Shown: piece by piece, positions 51,932 to 60,888 of the stretch | Numbering within the stretch: the first letter of the stretch is position 1 | Layout: every line of letters begins with the position of its first letter | Assembly (NCBI GenBank): GCA_964408435.1 | Contig: CAYOZL010000005.1 | Location: 3,110-67,109 of the forward strand | Reading direction: 5' to 3' | Source of the DNA: CAYOZL01 sp964408435 | GTDB taxonomy: Bacteria; Bdellovibrionota_C; UBA2361; SZUA-149; CAYOZL01 | DNA: 64,000 nucleotides | Program-made: the position numbers and the translations under genes | The notes under the pieces: model-generated | Seen by the model: the letters and a program-made list of their open reading frames with translations, nothing else | Databases searched by the model: none | Told to the model about the DNA's origin: nothing

Positions 51932-52333
51932 ATGATTATGAAAAACAAATTAAAAATTATTACAGTGTTGTTACTATCTGCGTCTTGTTCTCAGCCGATT
52001 TCAGGCATAGCAAAAGGTGCTCTTACTGGGACTGCTTTAGGGGCAGGAACTGGAGCAATTATTGGGAGTCAGTCAGGAAACGCAGGTCCTGGTATTGCGA
52101 TTGGAGCAGGACTTGGTGCATTGGGTGGAGCGATCTTAGGTAACACTTCAGATACTAATGATGCTGAGAGAAGGAAGTTAGAAGAGCAACAAGCTCGTCA
52201 ACAGCAAGAACTAGAGCGTCAAAGAAGAGAAATCGATGACCTTAGAAGACAAGGTAATGATAGCTATAGAGGAAGTACAAATAGTAGTGGAAGTTACAAC
52301 TCAGGTAACTATAGCGGAAAAGATTACTACTAG
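51932..52333 (+). CDS. Glycine-zipper outer-membrane lipoprotein
   Basis: 133 residues. Lipoprotein signal peptide (KLKIITVLLLSASC, lipobox Cys at about 20). Residues 25-70 hold a glycine zipper (GALTGTALGAGTGAIIG, AIGAGLGALGGAILG). A Gln/Arg-rich helix (LEEQQARQQQELERQRREID) and a Ser/Gly/Tyr-rich tail follow. Similar proteins (OmpA-like YMGG/glycine-zipper) lie in the outer membrane. No partner is evident. ATG at 51932 or 51938. Confidence 0.82.
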   Translation: MIMKNKLKIITVLLLSASCSQPISGIAKGALTGTALGAGTGAIIGSQSGNAGPGIAIGAGLGALGGAILGNTSDTNDAERRKLEEQQARQQQELERQRREIDDLRRQGNDSYRGSTNSSGSYNSGNYSGKDYY

Positions 52334-52356
52334 TAGTGAGATTGAAAAGTGAGAGC

Positions 52357-53271
52357 TTAATAAATCTCTTGCTTTAGCTTCTTAGCCATCGCTAAAACAG
52401 TATCAATATAGGATTCGGATCTGTTATAGCCCCATATAGATTCTTTATTTACTTTGCTAAGTAGTGGACTGTTATTATCCCAGCCATGCTCTAGTAAGTA
52501 GTTTGCAATACTGTGAATTGCATCAACTGGATTATGCGGGTCTACTAATCCATCATGATCTGCATCTATTCCAAATTTAAATACATTGCCAGGTAAAAAT
52601 TGAAAGAATCCAACTGCTCCTGCATGAGAGCCTTTAATATCAAGAGGGTGTTTATTAAGAGTTTTAGCAAGTTTTATTGTTGCTATAGCATGAGGTAGGA
52701 AGCTAGCTTCTAACCATTTTGCTCTAGCAAGCACATCTTTATAATGTGCATTGGGGTCTTGGTTCTTTTTTATCTTCTTTAAGTTCTTAATTATAACCTT
52801 AGGTTGAGCTAAGGAAGCAACTCTAGCAAGTCGATAAAAAACTCTACTTCTCCCAGTAAATCCCCCACAAGAAGTTTCAACTTGTAAAATAGATAGTATT
52901 ACTTCTGGATTAACATTAAATTTTTTAGAGGCTTCTAGGAATACATTTCTATGTTTATTGTAAAATTTTAAAGCATTTTTTCTGTTTTTTAAGGAATTAT
53001 GTTTTCTATATAAGCTTTTTGATTCTTTAGGTTTAAGTTTAAAGTATACAGTGTTGTATTCTAACATTCTCTTATCAACGATAGTTTCAAATGCAGTATT
53101 AGAATTTACACCGTTTTCTACCAGCAGTTTATAGAAATGGTCCCAACCTTTTAAGTTGATGTTGGTTCTAGTTGTATTTGAAGCTACGGGACTTGGCTTA
53201 TTGTTTTGAGCTGTAGAGCAGGAAATGAAAAGTAGTAAAACTAATAATATGCGCATAATTAAACATAGCAT
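52357..53271 (-). CDS. MltB-type lytic murein transglycosylase lipoprotein
   Basis: 304 residues. From the internal Met at residue 6 the N terminus is a lipoprotein signal peptide (MRILLVLLLFISC). The catalytic domain has KFNVNPEVILSILQVETSCGGFTG with the catalytic Glu, and GAVGFFQFLPGNVFKFGIDADHDG followed by SIANYLLEHGW as in MltB/Slt35. It cleaves peptidoglycan glycan strands with formation of 1,6-anhydroMurNAc. Length (304 vs 361) suggests lack of a C-terminal extension. It is convergent with the glycine-zipper gene. Confidence 0.9.
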   Translation of the reverse strand: MLCLIMRILLVLLLFISCSTAQNNKPSPVASNTTRTNINLKGWDHFYKLLVENGVNSNTAFETIVDKRMLEYNTVYFKLKPKESKSLYRKHNSLKNRKNALKFYNKHRNVFLEASKKFNVNPEVILSILQVETSCGGFTGRSRVFYRLARVASLAQPKVIIKNLKKIKKNQDPNAHYKDVLARAKWLEASFLPHAIATIKLAKTLNKHPLDIKGSHAGAVGFFQFLPGNVFKFGIDADHDGLVDPHNPVDAIHSIANYLLEHGWDNNSPLLSKVNKESIWGYNRSESYIDTVLAMAKKLKQEIY

Positions 53272-53315
53272 TAGTTCAGATTATCATTCAATCGATAGTT
53301 GAGTTGTTAGAAGGA

Positions 53316-54287
53316 TTAAGTGTTATTAAATCTTAGACTATATGGGTCGTGCTCAAGATTTTTAAGTAATTCTATTGTCTCTTTAACGCTTTGTTCAATA
53401 TCGATTTCGGATTTGAATCCTACTAGCTTTTCTATTTTTGCACAGCTTAATCTATAACTAGTTAAATCAGGTTCTTCATCTAACATTGTCACCTTTGTCT
53501 CAGGTAAGTGAGTTTTAACAATATTTGCTAATTGATTTAGTTGTAAATTTTGATCTGAGTTACCAAGATTAAAAATTTCTCCGCTAATCATATTTTGATG
53601 GGCACTTAGACATGACAGTATTGCCCTAGCTACGTCGTTTACGTGAATAAGAGACCTTACTTTTTCAGGGCTATCGATTGTAATTTCTTTTTTGCAATAA
53701 GCATCTCTAACCATACCATTTAAAACTAAATCAAAACGCATCCGAGGAGATGCACCGTGACAAGTTGCTATTCTTAACGCAGTAGGATGAAAAGACCTGT
53801 TTCTTGCATTAATTATTCTTTCTTCTAGTCTTAATTTTAATCTAGAGTAAAGACTTACAGGTTCTGGAATACTGGTTTCATACATTAAACCATTTTGAAG
53901 GCCGTAAATGCTATTTGTTGAACTAAAAATAAATCTACTCACGCCATGTTCTATCGCGGCATCTAGCACTGATGTGGAAGCTAGAAAATTAACAGTTCTA
54001 GTATCTTTGCAGTCGTTATCTTTAGCTCTATGCCCAATAATTGCAGCAAGTAGAATTACTGCATCAGCTCCGTTAATTGCACTAGAGACACTTCTAGTGT
54101 CACAAATATCAGCTTCTATGATTTCTAAGTTCTTAGACTTTATTCTCTTTAGGCCAGAATCACCAAATAACATATTGTCAAAAACTTTAACTTTAAAGTT
54201 TGCTTCAATAAGCATTGGAACTAAAACAGAGCCAATATACCCGGCTCCACCAAATACTACTACTTTTGAGTCTTGAGCTAACTGCAT
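53316..54287 (-). CDS. NAD-dependent epimerase/dehydratase (extended SDR)
   Basis: 323 residues. N-terminal Rossmann fold GGAGYIGSVLVPML, Asp at the end of strand 2 (VFDNMLF), IFSSTNSIYG with the catalytic Ser/Thr, and YSRLK (YxxxK). This is a UDP-sugar epimerase or related reductase; the EPVSLYSRLKLRLEE region is typical. Its start overlaps the trpEG stop by 10 bases, so the two are translationally coupled although their roles look unrelated. Substrate unknown. Confidence 0.88.
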   Translation of the reverse strand: MQLAQDSKVVVFGGAGYIGSVLVPMLIEANFKVKVFDNMLFGDSGLKRIKSKNLEIIEADICDTRSVSSAINGADAVILLAAIIGHRAKDNDCKDTRTVNFLASTSVLDAAIEHGVSRFIFSSTNSIYGLQNGLMYETSIPEPVSLYSRLKLRLEERIINARNRSFHPTALRIATCHGASPRMRFDLVLNGMVRDAYCKKEITIDSPEKVRSLIHVNDVARAILSCLSAHQNMISGEIFNLGNSDQNLQLNQLANIVKTHLPETKVTMLDEEPDLTSYRLSCAKIEKLVGFKSEIDIEQSVKETIELLKNLEHDPYSLRFNNT

Positions 54288-56479
54288 AGTGTTTCTATAG
54301 CATTTTTAAGAATTAGATGTCCTGCAAAGTCTTTTAATGTCATTAATGATTCAGGATGAAATTGTACCGCGGCAATTGGTAATTCCTTGTGCTTAATCGC
54401 CATTGGTATTTCTTTACCTTCAAACTCACAACTAGCAATAACTTCTAAACATTTAGGAACAGCCTCTAAGTACAAGCTGTGATATCTTCCTGCTTCAAAT
54501 TCGCTTGGAAGCTTATCAAAGATTTTGTTTTTATTATGTTTTATTAAGGAACTTTTACCATGAAAAGGAATTGGAAGTTGAGCAAGCTTTGCACCAAAGT
54601 GTTGGCCTATTCCTTGCATGCCTAAACAAACTCCAAAAGCAGGTATTTTTCTATTACAGATTTCTCCTACTAGCTCCGGGATTTTGAATTCTTCAGGAGT
54701 TCCAGGGCCAGGGGAAAGTAATACTAAGTCAGGCTTTATTTGGTCTAGCAAATTAATATCAAAAGCTTTATTACTTGAGCCTGCTCTTACAGTGATAACC
54801 TCAGCTCCTAGTTGTCTTACATAGGATGCAAGGTTATGCACAAAACTATCTTTACAATCTACGAAAAGTATTTTTTTCTTTTTTCCAAAAATTTTTAAAT
54901 TAAAAAGATTTTTTTCGTTATTGGCGATATCTTTTTTAGCAGTATCATTCTTAGTAGTGTCTTTTTTGGTGCTTGCAAGTGCAGCTAAAAACGCAGCTGA
55001 TTTTGTTCTTGTTTCTTGCTCTTCAAGCTCTGGATTAGAACCATGCAATAAAGTAGCACCTGCTCTAGTTTGGGCTCTGCCGTCTTTTATGTGAGCAAAG
55101 CGTATAGTTATTCCAGTATTCACATCTCCATTAAAGCTTAAAAATCCCACAGCTCCAGAAAACCAGTTTCTAGGTGAGTTTTCTAAGTTCTCTATTGTTT
55201 GCATTGCTGCTGGTTTAGGAGCACCAGTAACTGTGCAAGCCCACATATGAGTTTGAAAAGCATCTAAGCCATCATAGTCATTAGTTAATGTGCCTTCTAG
55301 GTGATCTACTGTATGAATTAAATGAGAGTAGAACTCTAGCTGTCTTCTGCCAATTACCTTTACGCTTCCGGGTATGCAAACTCTAGCCATATCATTGCGA
55401 TCAACGTCAGTGCACATAGTAAGTTCTGATTCTTCTTTTTTTGAGCCAAGTAGTGCAATTACTTGGTCCGCATCTTCAATTGCACTTTGACCTCTTCTAA
55501 CCGTTCCTGCGATTGGGCAAGTTTCATATCTTCTGTCTTTAACTCTTACGTATATTTCAGGCGAAGCTCCAACTAAAAGTTCAGTGCCAAAGTTCAGTAA
55601 GAACATATATGGGCTAGGGTTTATTTCAGTAAGTCTTTTAAATAAGTCGCTAGGTTTAGAGTCGAATTTAGTGCTAAAGCTTTGAGAAAGCACTACTTCA
55701 AAGTAATCTCCTTTTTTTGTGCCTTCAATTACTTCTTTAACCTTATTAGCAAACTCACCATCTTCATGATCAGTTTGAACTTCATCGTTACCTTTACCGC
55801 TTGCAAGTAGGTAGTCTTTTCCGCCCGCTTCTAAGTTCTTGGTGTTTCCAAGTGGTGTATCTAAATTTATATTATATTGAGTAGCGTTCTCTAGTTTTCT
55901 ATCAATTACAAGTATTTCTAGTGGAAGAAATAATCTACAGTCTGCTTGTTCAGAGTCTCTAGTAAGTTTTATATCTAAAGTTTCAAATTGCTGAACTAAG
56001 TCATATCCAAATGCCCCGTAAAGGCCAAAGTGAGGAAATTCTTTAATACCGAGTATAGAATTGATTTCTCTAAAAATACTAAAAATAGAAGCTTGTCTAG
56101 ATCTTAGTTCTTCAGAGAAAAAACCTTCAGGCGTTTTTAATTCACCTGTAATAGAAGATTTTTCTAGTTCTATTTTGTTAATATGCGAATGTTTTTCTAG
56201 AGCAGGAAATATCAGTTGTAATATTCCAGCTCCTTGTTGATTAAGAGCATTGAAACTAAAATTTCTGTTTTTAGAGCTAAATTCAATTGCGGGATCTAAA
56301 AACGCAATATCCCATCTAGAGTGACGCCCAGGGTATTCAAAACCACTAGAGAATATTCCAGCTTTTCGATTGTTAGCACTTTCGATAATGCTAAGTAGCG
56401 CATTATCCGATTCTAACTCTTTTGAATCGACACTGACTTCAAGGCCAGAGGCTGTTTTATATTTTTGTATAGTATCCAT
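54278..56479 (-). CDS. trpEG: Fused anthranilate synthase (TrpE-TrpG)
   Basis: 733 residues. Residues 1-505 are component I: ASPEIYVRV, PIAGTVRRGQ, CTDVDRNDMARVC and TGAPKPAAMQTIE of the chorismate-binding domain. A Lys/Asp/Asn-rich linker (about 505-540, TKKDTTKNDTAKKDIANN) leads to the class I glutamine amidotransferase: LLSPGPGTPEEF, AFGVCLGMQGIGQHFG (nucleophile Cys) and AVQFHPES (His-Glu). This is the alphaproteobacterial/rhizobial-type fusion. Makes anthranilate from chorismate. No other trp genes are nearby. The only overlap is with the epimerase gene. Confidence 0.94.
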   Translation of the reverse strand: MDTIQKYKTASGLEVSVDSKELESDNALLSIIESANNRKAGIFSSGFEYPGRHSRWDIAFLDPAIEFSSKNRNFSFNALNQQGAGILQLIFPALEKHSHINKIELEKSSITGELKTPEGFFSEELRSRQASIFSIFREINSILGIKEFPHFGLYGAFGYDLVQQFETLDIKLTRDSEQADCRLFLPLEILVIDRKLENATQYNINLDTPLGNTKNLEAGGKDYLLASGKGNDEVQTDHEDGEFANKVKEVIEGTKKGDYFEVVLSQSFSTKFDSKPSDLFKRLTEINPSPYMFLLNFGTELLVGASPEIYVRVKDRRYETCPIAGTVRRGQSAIEDADQVIALLGSKKEESELTMCTDVDRNDMARVCIPGSVKVIGRRQLEFYSHLIHTVDHLEGTLTNDYDGLDAFQTHMWACTVTGAPKPAAMQTIENLENSPRNWFSGAVGFLSFNGDVNTGITIRFAHIKDGRAQTRAGATLLHGSNPELEEQETRTKSAAFLAALASTKKDTTKNDTAKKDIANNEKNLFNLKIFGKKKKILFVDCKDSFVHNLASYVRQLGAEVITVRAGSSNKAFDINLLDQIKPDLVLLSPGPGTPEEFKIPELVGEICNRKIPAFGVCLGMQGIGQHFGAKLAQLPIPFHGKSSLIKHNKNKIFDKLPSEFEAGRYHSLYLEAVPKCLEVIASCEFEGKEIPMAIKHKELPIAAVQFHPESLMTLKDFAGHLILKNAIETLCS

Positions 56480-56523
56480 TATTCATGAGAGAAATAGCAG
56501 ATATGCCCATAACAGTATAGTTT

Positions 56524-57240
56524 CTAGGCCTTATTAAGGTTTTCTAAAAACTCACTGTGTTCTTTCTTTAAAAGCTCTACAGCTTCTTCAGGGGTATCTA
56601 CTAGGTGCACCCATCTAAGCTCATGTTCACTTACTAAACCATTTTTAACTTGATTTTCTTTTACCCAATCAATTAAGCCACTCCAAAACTTTTTTCCAAC
56701 TAGGATTATTGGTCTTTCTTCGATGTGACCAACTTGAATGAGTTGCCAACTAAAAAATAGTTCTAAAACTGTGCCAATTCCACCATGAACAACTATGATT
56801 GCATGCGATAGTCTCATAAAATCATCTAATCTTGATGAGAATCTTCTGTGGTGATGTTGAACATCTAGGTGCTCACTTGGCTCTTCTTCAAATTTATTTA
56901 GTTCAATTGTAATTCCATAAGACTTACTTTGTGTGCCGAATTCTTCTTGTCCATCTTGCACACCTTTATTCGCAGCCTCCATTAATCCTGGACCACCACC
57001 AGTTAATACATCTATACCAAGTTTTCCAAGAGATTTAGCTAGATTGTAGGTAGTTTTGTAATCTTCATCCTCTGGCTTAATTCTCGCACTTCCAAAAATA
57101 GAAACTCTATAGTGATTATTAGTGTAGTTCTCTAGCTCTATTTCTAACATTCTAGATCTTTCTCTAAGAGCTTTTAATCTATCTGTTAATCTATTTCTTC
57201 TAGCTTTTTCTAATTCTTTTTTTTCTTCTTCTTTAGACAC
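56524..57240 (-). CDS. LOG-family (TIGR00730/PpnN-like) nucleotide 5'-monophosphate nucleosidase
   Basis: 238 residues. N-terminal 45-residue helical Lys/Arg/Glu extension. The Rossmann core has SIFGSARIKPEDEDY, VLTGGGPGLMEAANKG and VHGGIGTVLELFFSWQ. The family's usual PGGxGTxxE is here HGGxGTxxE: His replaces Pro. Relatives cleave nucleoside 5'-monophosphates (cytokinin or purine monophosphates) to base and ribose phosphate. The RRFSSRLDDFMRLSHAI motif precedes it. No partner. It sits 44 bases beyond the trpEG start, both minus strand. Confidence 0.88.
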   Translation of the reverse strand: MSKEEEKKELEKARRNRLTDRLKALRERSRMLEIELENYTNNHYRVSIFGSARIKPEDEDYKTTYNLAKSLGKLGIDVLTGGGPGLMEAANKGVQDGQEEFGTQSKSYGITIELNKFEEEPSEHLDVQHHHRRFSSRLDDFMRLSHAIIVVHGGIGTVLELFFSWQLIQVGHIEERPIILVGKKFWSGLIDWVKENQVKNGLVSEHELRWVHLVDTPEEAVELLKKEHSEFLENLNKA

Positions 57241-57271
57241 TTCTTTTATTTTTCCTTAAATTTCTTTTTTA

Positions 57272-57631
57272 CTAGTCTTCTTTACTGTCTTTTTTAAATC
57301 TTTCTTTTAATATCCTAGCCCAGCTCTCCCAACCAGGAGCATCTTTTCTTTCGTCGATCATCTTTTTTAATTCCCGATCTTCGTCTCCAGGATGATTCTC
57401 AGATATTTGTTCTAGTAATGTTAATGAATTATGTAAATAATTTAATACTTTTGCTAAATCCTCATTATTTATATTTTCTATTGGAGATTCTTTTTGTCTA
57501 ATAAATGCTCTCTCGCAAGCTTTGCCCAGTTCAATATTTGCCTCAAGTAATTCACCTATTTCTTGATGTCTAATTGATTGAGATCTTAATCTTGGATTAT
57601 GATGAGGTTGAAAGTATTTATATAAATCCAT
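57272..57631 (-). CDS. Conserved-looking short protein, unknown
   Basis: 119 residues from ATG 57631 (MDLYKYFQPHHNPRL; AGG 5 bases before). An upstream GTG at 57691 adds 20 residues. Charged, helical, with no membrane helix or signal. The N-terminal PHHNPRLR and EIGELLEANIELGKACERA look like a conserved head, but I cannot name a family. Convergently nothing; it lies 32 bases upstream of the LOG gene on the same strand and divergent from transketolase with a 125-base gap. Confidence 0.55.
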   Translation of the reverse strand: MDLYKYFQPHHNPRLRSQSIRHQEIGELLEANIELGKACERAFIRQKESPIENINNEDLAKVLNYLHNSLTLLEQISENHPGDEDRELKKMIDERKDAPGWESWARILKERFKKDSKED

Positions 57632-57743
57632 GTGCCTATGATTATTTACTTTTAAGCATTGAAATACAAGTTTTTTATAGTCTTTCCACACCTGTTAAGT
57701 AGGAATATTAGTACTAAATTGCACTATTTCCTTTAGACGCATA

Positions 57744-57749
57744 TATACT
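57744..57749 (+). promoter_or_regulatory. Candidate -10 of a leaderless transketolase mRNA
   Basis: TATACT ends 6 bases before the ATG at 57756, with a weak TTGCAC 19 bases upstream as -35. No SD is present. Suggests transcription from about the A of ATG. Confidence 0.35.
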
Positions 57750-57755
57750 GTTGTA

Positions 57756-59495
57756 ATGGATAAAGAAACTCTCAAATTAACAGCAAACACAATTAGAATT
57801 TTATCAGCAGAAGCAGTGCAGAAAGCTAAGTCTGGTCACCCAGGTATGCCAATGGGAATGGCNNNNNNNNNNNNNNNNNNNNNNNNNNNNNNNNNNNNNN
57901 NNNNNNNNNNNNNNNNNNNNNNNNNNNNNNNNNNNNNNNNNNNNNNNNNNNNNNNNNNNNNNAAAGTTTGGTGCTTTACTGGAGATGGTTGTTTGATGGA
58001 GGGAGTTAGTGCTGAATCAAGCTCTCTTGCAGGACATCTAGGATTAAATAATTTAATCGTTGTTTATGATGATAATAATATTAGCATTGCAGGTGAGACT
58101 GAATTAGCTTTTACAGAGAATGTAAAGCAGAGATATGAGTCTTACGGATGGAAGGTCTTAGAAATTGATGGACACGATCTAGAACAAATAGATGCAGCTT
58201 ACGCACAAGCAGTAGCAGAGACAGAAAAGCCAGTTTTTATTGCTGCAAAAACAAGTATTGGAAAAGGTAGCCCTAATAAAGAAGGTAAAGAAAGCTCACA
58301 TGGCTCTCCTTTAGGCGAGGATGAATTAAAGGCTACAAAAGAAAATATTGGATGGGCTTATGAAGAGGATTTCTTTGTGCCCGAAGAGGTTAAAACAAAT
58401 TTTACAAATAGAGCAGAAGAATTAAAACAAGAATATCAAAACTGGAATGAGAGTTACAGTGCTTGGACTTCAGAAAAGAGTGGGCTTGCAAGTGATTTGA
58501 AAAATCAACTTTGTAATATCGTTCCAGAAGACTTGTGGAAAGATATTTATGCTTCAATGACTAAAGATGCTACAGCAACGAGAAAACTTTCTCAGTCTGC
58601 GCTTCAAGTTATTTCAGCTCAGGTAAATTCTTTAATAGGAGGAAGTGCCGATTTAGAACCTTCTAATCTAACCTTAATTAAAGATAGTGAAGACATTCAG
58701 AAAAATAAATTTATCGGAAAGAATATAAGATTTGGAGTAAGAGAGCATGCCATGGGAGCAATCGCTAATGGCTTAGCTTATTATGGTGGATTCATTCCTT
58801 ATACTTCTACCTTTTTATGTTTTCTTGATTATATGAAACCTGCAGTTAGGCTTGCTGCTTTAAGCGAACTTCAAGAACTTTATATCTATACACATGATAG
58901 TATTTTCTTAGGTGAAGATGGCCCTACGCATCAACCAGTTGAGCATGTTGCAATGCTTAGAATGATACCTAATTTAAATACCTACCGACCAGCAGATGCG
59001 CTAGAAACAGCAGTTTGTTATCAGTCTGCTCTTGATAAAAAAGATGGCCCAAGTGCTATGATTTTTACTAGGCAGAGCTTGCCGGTAATAGATAGAGCTG
59101 ATGATTTTGATGCTGGAGAAATTCTTAAAGGAGCTTATGAAGTAAAAAAGGAATCAAATCCAGAATATGTAATTATAGCTACTGGCTCCGAAGTTGGGCT
59201 AGCACTAGAAGTAGCTAGTGGTTTAGGTAAAGCAAGAGTTGTTTCAATGCCATGCGTTGAGATTTACAATTCTCAGTCAAAAGAATTTAAAGAAAATTTA
59301 ATACCTAGTAGTGCTAAGAAAATTTTAATTGAAGCTGCTACTTCTTTTGGTTGGGCAGGCGTTACAGGCTCTGATGCATTGATGGTTACCGTTGATACTT
59401 TTGGAACCTCTGCTCCTTTAGTTCAGATTAAAAAGAAATACGGTTTTACCAAACAGCAAGTTTTAGAAAAAGTTAAAGAACATAGCTTTAGCTAA
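57756..59495 (+). CDS. tkt: Transketolase, interrupted by a sequence gap
   Basis: N-terminal fragment ([17 protein letters not shown] ... [10 protein letters not shown]) and C-terminal part from [16 protein letters not shown], joined by 100 N. Remaining motifs: ThDP-binding GDGCLMEG ... [43 protein letters not shown] and [14 protein letters not shown] C terminus. Transketolase moves two-carbon units in the pentose phosphate pathway. Compared with E. coli TktA, about 115 residues are missing between GMA and VGDG, but the gap holds only 33 codons, so the true gap is about 350 bases. Frame is kept only because Ns are a multiple of three. Confidence 0.93.
   Translation: MDKETLKLTANTIRILSAEAVQKAKSGHPGMPMGMXXXXXXXXXXXXXXXXXXXXXXXXXXXXXXXXXXKVWCFTGDGCLMEGVSAESSSLAGHLGLNNLIVVYDDNNISIAGETELAFTENVKQRYESYGWKVLEIDGHDLEQIDAAYAQAVAETEKPVFIAAKTSIGKGSPNKEGKESSHGSPLGEDELKATKENIGWAYEEDFFVPEEVKTNFTNRAEELKQEYQNWNESYSAWTSEKSGLASDLKNQLCNIVPEDLWKDIYASMTKDATATRKLSQSALQVISAQVNSLIGGSADLEPSNLTLIKDSEDIQKNKFIGKNIRFGVREHAMGAIANGLAYYGGFIPYTSTFLCFLDYMKPAVRLAALSELQELYIYTHDSIFLGEDGPTHQPVEHVAMLRMIPNLNTYRPADALETAVCYQSALDKKDGPSAMIFTRQSLPVIDRADDFDAGEILKGAYEVKKESNPEYVIIATGSEVGLALEVASGLGKARVVSMPCVEIYNSQSKEFKENLIPSSAKKILIEAATSFGWAGVTGSDALMVTVDTFGTSAPLVQIKKKYGFTKQQVLEKVKEHSFS
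57863..57962. other. Assembly gap in tkt (100 N placeholder)
   Basis: Exactly 100 N. Unlike the gap at 14725, the flanking ends share no overlap. By family length about 350 bases are missing. Confidence 0.95.
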
Positions 59496-59866
59496 TGGCA
59501 AAAAAGATTTTACCGCGGGTAATTCCACAGTGGCCAAGTGATTGGTATGAAGGTGGAAAAGCGGGGCTTAAATGCTTTTATTTTGTAGCAGGTTTAACTT
59601 TTATTTGGTGTTTGATTTCTTATTTCCAATTGTTATCTCAAAACTTTATTAGTTCTGTTACTCTTGTAATTTCAGTTTTCTTGTTCGCAATAAGTATTCC
59701 AACAGGAATTTTTCTGCGCATGGATATACTAACTGCTACTTATTCAACCACTAATGAGTTTTCTTTACTTTTAGCGCTACCAATAGTGATGCTTAATTTT
59801 GTTTTTATTGGAGCTTATCGTGGTTGGCGCAAACAAAGGAAAATCAACAATTCTGAGCGTATTTAA
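59495..59866 (+). CDS. Small membrane protein, unknown
   Basis: 123 residues, starting inside the transketolase stop (TAATG junction). Three hydrophobic segments: about 28-48 (FVAGLTFIWCLISYFQL), 54-75 (SSVTLVISVFLFAISIPTG) and 92-112 (LLLALPIVMLNFVFIGAY). The N-terminal KKILPRVIPQWPSDWYEGG may be a membrane-facing helix. Family not recognised. Coupling to tkt suggests cotranscription, not necessarily function. Confidence 0.6.
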   Translation: MAKKILPRVIPQWPSDWYEGGKAGLKCFYFVAGLTFIWCLISYFQLLSQNFISSVTLVISVFLFAISIPTGIFLRMDILTATYSTTNEFSLLLALPIVMLNFVFIGAYRGWRKQRKINNSERI

Positions 59867-59978
59867 ATTTATTCTCTGGCTTAACAATATCTTTCCTAAT
59901 AATATTCTATCTAAGACTTAATGGAAGTATTATTGTAAAAGATTTTGGGAAACAGAATACTTAATTGAAAAAGAATAG

Positions 59979-60614
59979 ATGGGAGACCTAATACAAAAAA
60001 GTGAAGTTAAAGGATCTGAGCGAGCGGAGTTAATCGAAGCAGTTGCTTCGCAAATTCCTTTTGATTCTCTTTTAGAAGTAGCTTGTTCTTCCGGGCAAAA
60101 TTTTTTCACACTTGCTCCAATGTTTCCAAATGTAGAATTTGCAGGGATTGATAGAGATAAGAAAGCGGTAGATGAAGGAAGATTGCTCTTAGAAAAAAAT
60201 AATATTTCTAATGTTAAGCTAACAGTTACTGATGCAAGAGATTTATCAATGTTTAAAGAGAATAGTTTTGATGTCGTAATGAGTTGCGCTTTTATGCTTT
60301 ATATATGGCCTGATGATGTTGAACCTGTTTTAAAAGAAATGTTTCGAGTGGCAAAAAGAAAAATTATTGTAATGGAGCAACATCAGGTGCATCCTGATGG
60401 GAACCGAAAATATATTGGTACTTATTATAACTTTAAGCAGAGCTACCCAGGCTATTGGTTAAGGGATTATAAACAATTGTTTAAGAAGTATGTAAGTGAA
60501 GATAAGGTGAAGATTAAAAAGATTCCTAATCCTTGCTTTGTTACTGAGCAGTGGAGTGAGTATGCTAGCTTGGTTGAGGTTGATGTAAGCTCAGATTTTA
60601 ATAACTTCGTTTAG
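59979..60614 (+). CDS. SAM-dependent class I methyltransferase
   Basis: 211 residues. Rossmann methyltransferase motifs: motif I LLEVACSSGQNFFTLA (glycine-poor GxG variant: ACSSGQN), acidic Asp at GIDRDKKAV, motif IV SFDVVMSCAFMLY, and EMFRVAKRKIIVMEQHQ. The C-terminal part has PGYWLRDY and KIPNPCFVTEQWSEYA. Family is UbiE/Methyltransf_11-like; substrate is not predictable. The last residues (DFNNFV) are duplicated downstream at 61950. Confidence 0.82.
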   Translation: MGDLIQKSEVKGSERAELIEAVASQIPFDSLLEVACSSGQNFFTLAPMFPNVEFAGIDRDKKAVDEGRLLLEKNNISNVKLTVTDARDLSMFKENSFDVVMSCAFMLYIWPDDVEPVLKEMFRVAKRKIIVMEQHQVHPDGNRKYIGTYYNFKQSYPGYWLRDYKQLFKKYVSEDKVKIKKIPNPCFVTEQWSEYASLVEVDVSSDFNNFV

Positions 60615-60634
60615 ACATTATTCAGGACGAGACA
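60594..60634. repeat. 41-bp segment duplicated at 61950-61990 (copy 1)
   Basis: 38 of 41 positions match 61950-61990. It starts in codons for the last residues of the methyltransferase and runs past its TAG into the degenerate hexamer tract. Confidence 0.9.
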
Positions 60635-60680
60635 AAGACTTAGGACCAAGACCAAGACTAGGATTAAGATTAAGAAAAGA
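60629..60680. repeat. Degenerate GAYYAA hexamer tract
   Basis: Successive units GACAAA, GACTTAG, GACCAA, GACCAA, GACTAG, GATTAA, GATTAA, GAAAAG: relatives of the GACTAA unit found perfect at 48184-48237. Confidence 0.7.
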
Positions 60681-60723
60681 GAGGTAGAGAGAAAGATGCT
60701 TAAATACATCAATTCCTACTATA

Positions 60724-60750
60724 TTAATCAACTTGTATGTAGTTGATTAA
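60724..60750. repeat. 10-bp AT-rich hairpin upstream of the lipoprotein gene
   Basis: TTAATCAACT - TGTATGT - AGTTGATTAA: perfect 10-bp arms, 7-base loop. Could be an operator or transcript-end hairpin for the methyltransferase; no U tract. Confidence 0.5.
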
Positions 60751-60888
60751 TTAATTAAAATAGCTACTTAGCTTGAGCTAGTAAATTAAATATTTTGATA
60801 AAAAGAATGCCACCCTTAGCTACATAGCTGTAATAACATTTATTGACTGGTACTTCTGGTTTTATAAGGATATAAGTGAAGGTTTATT

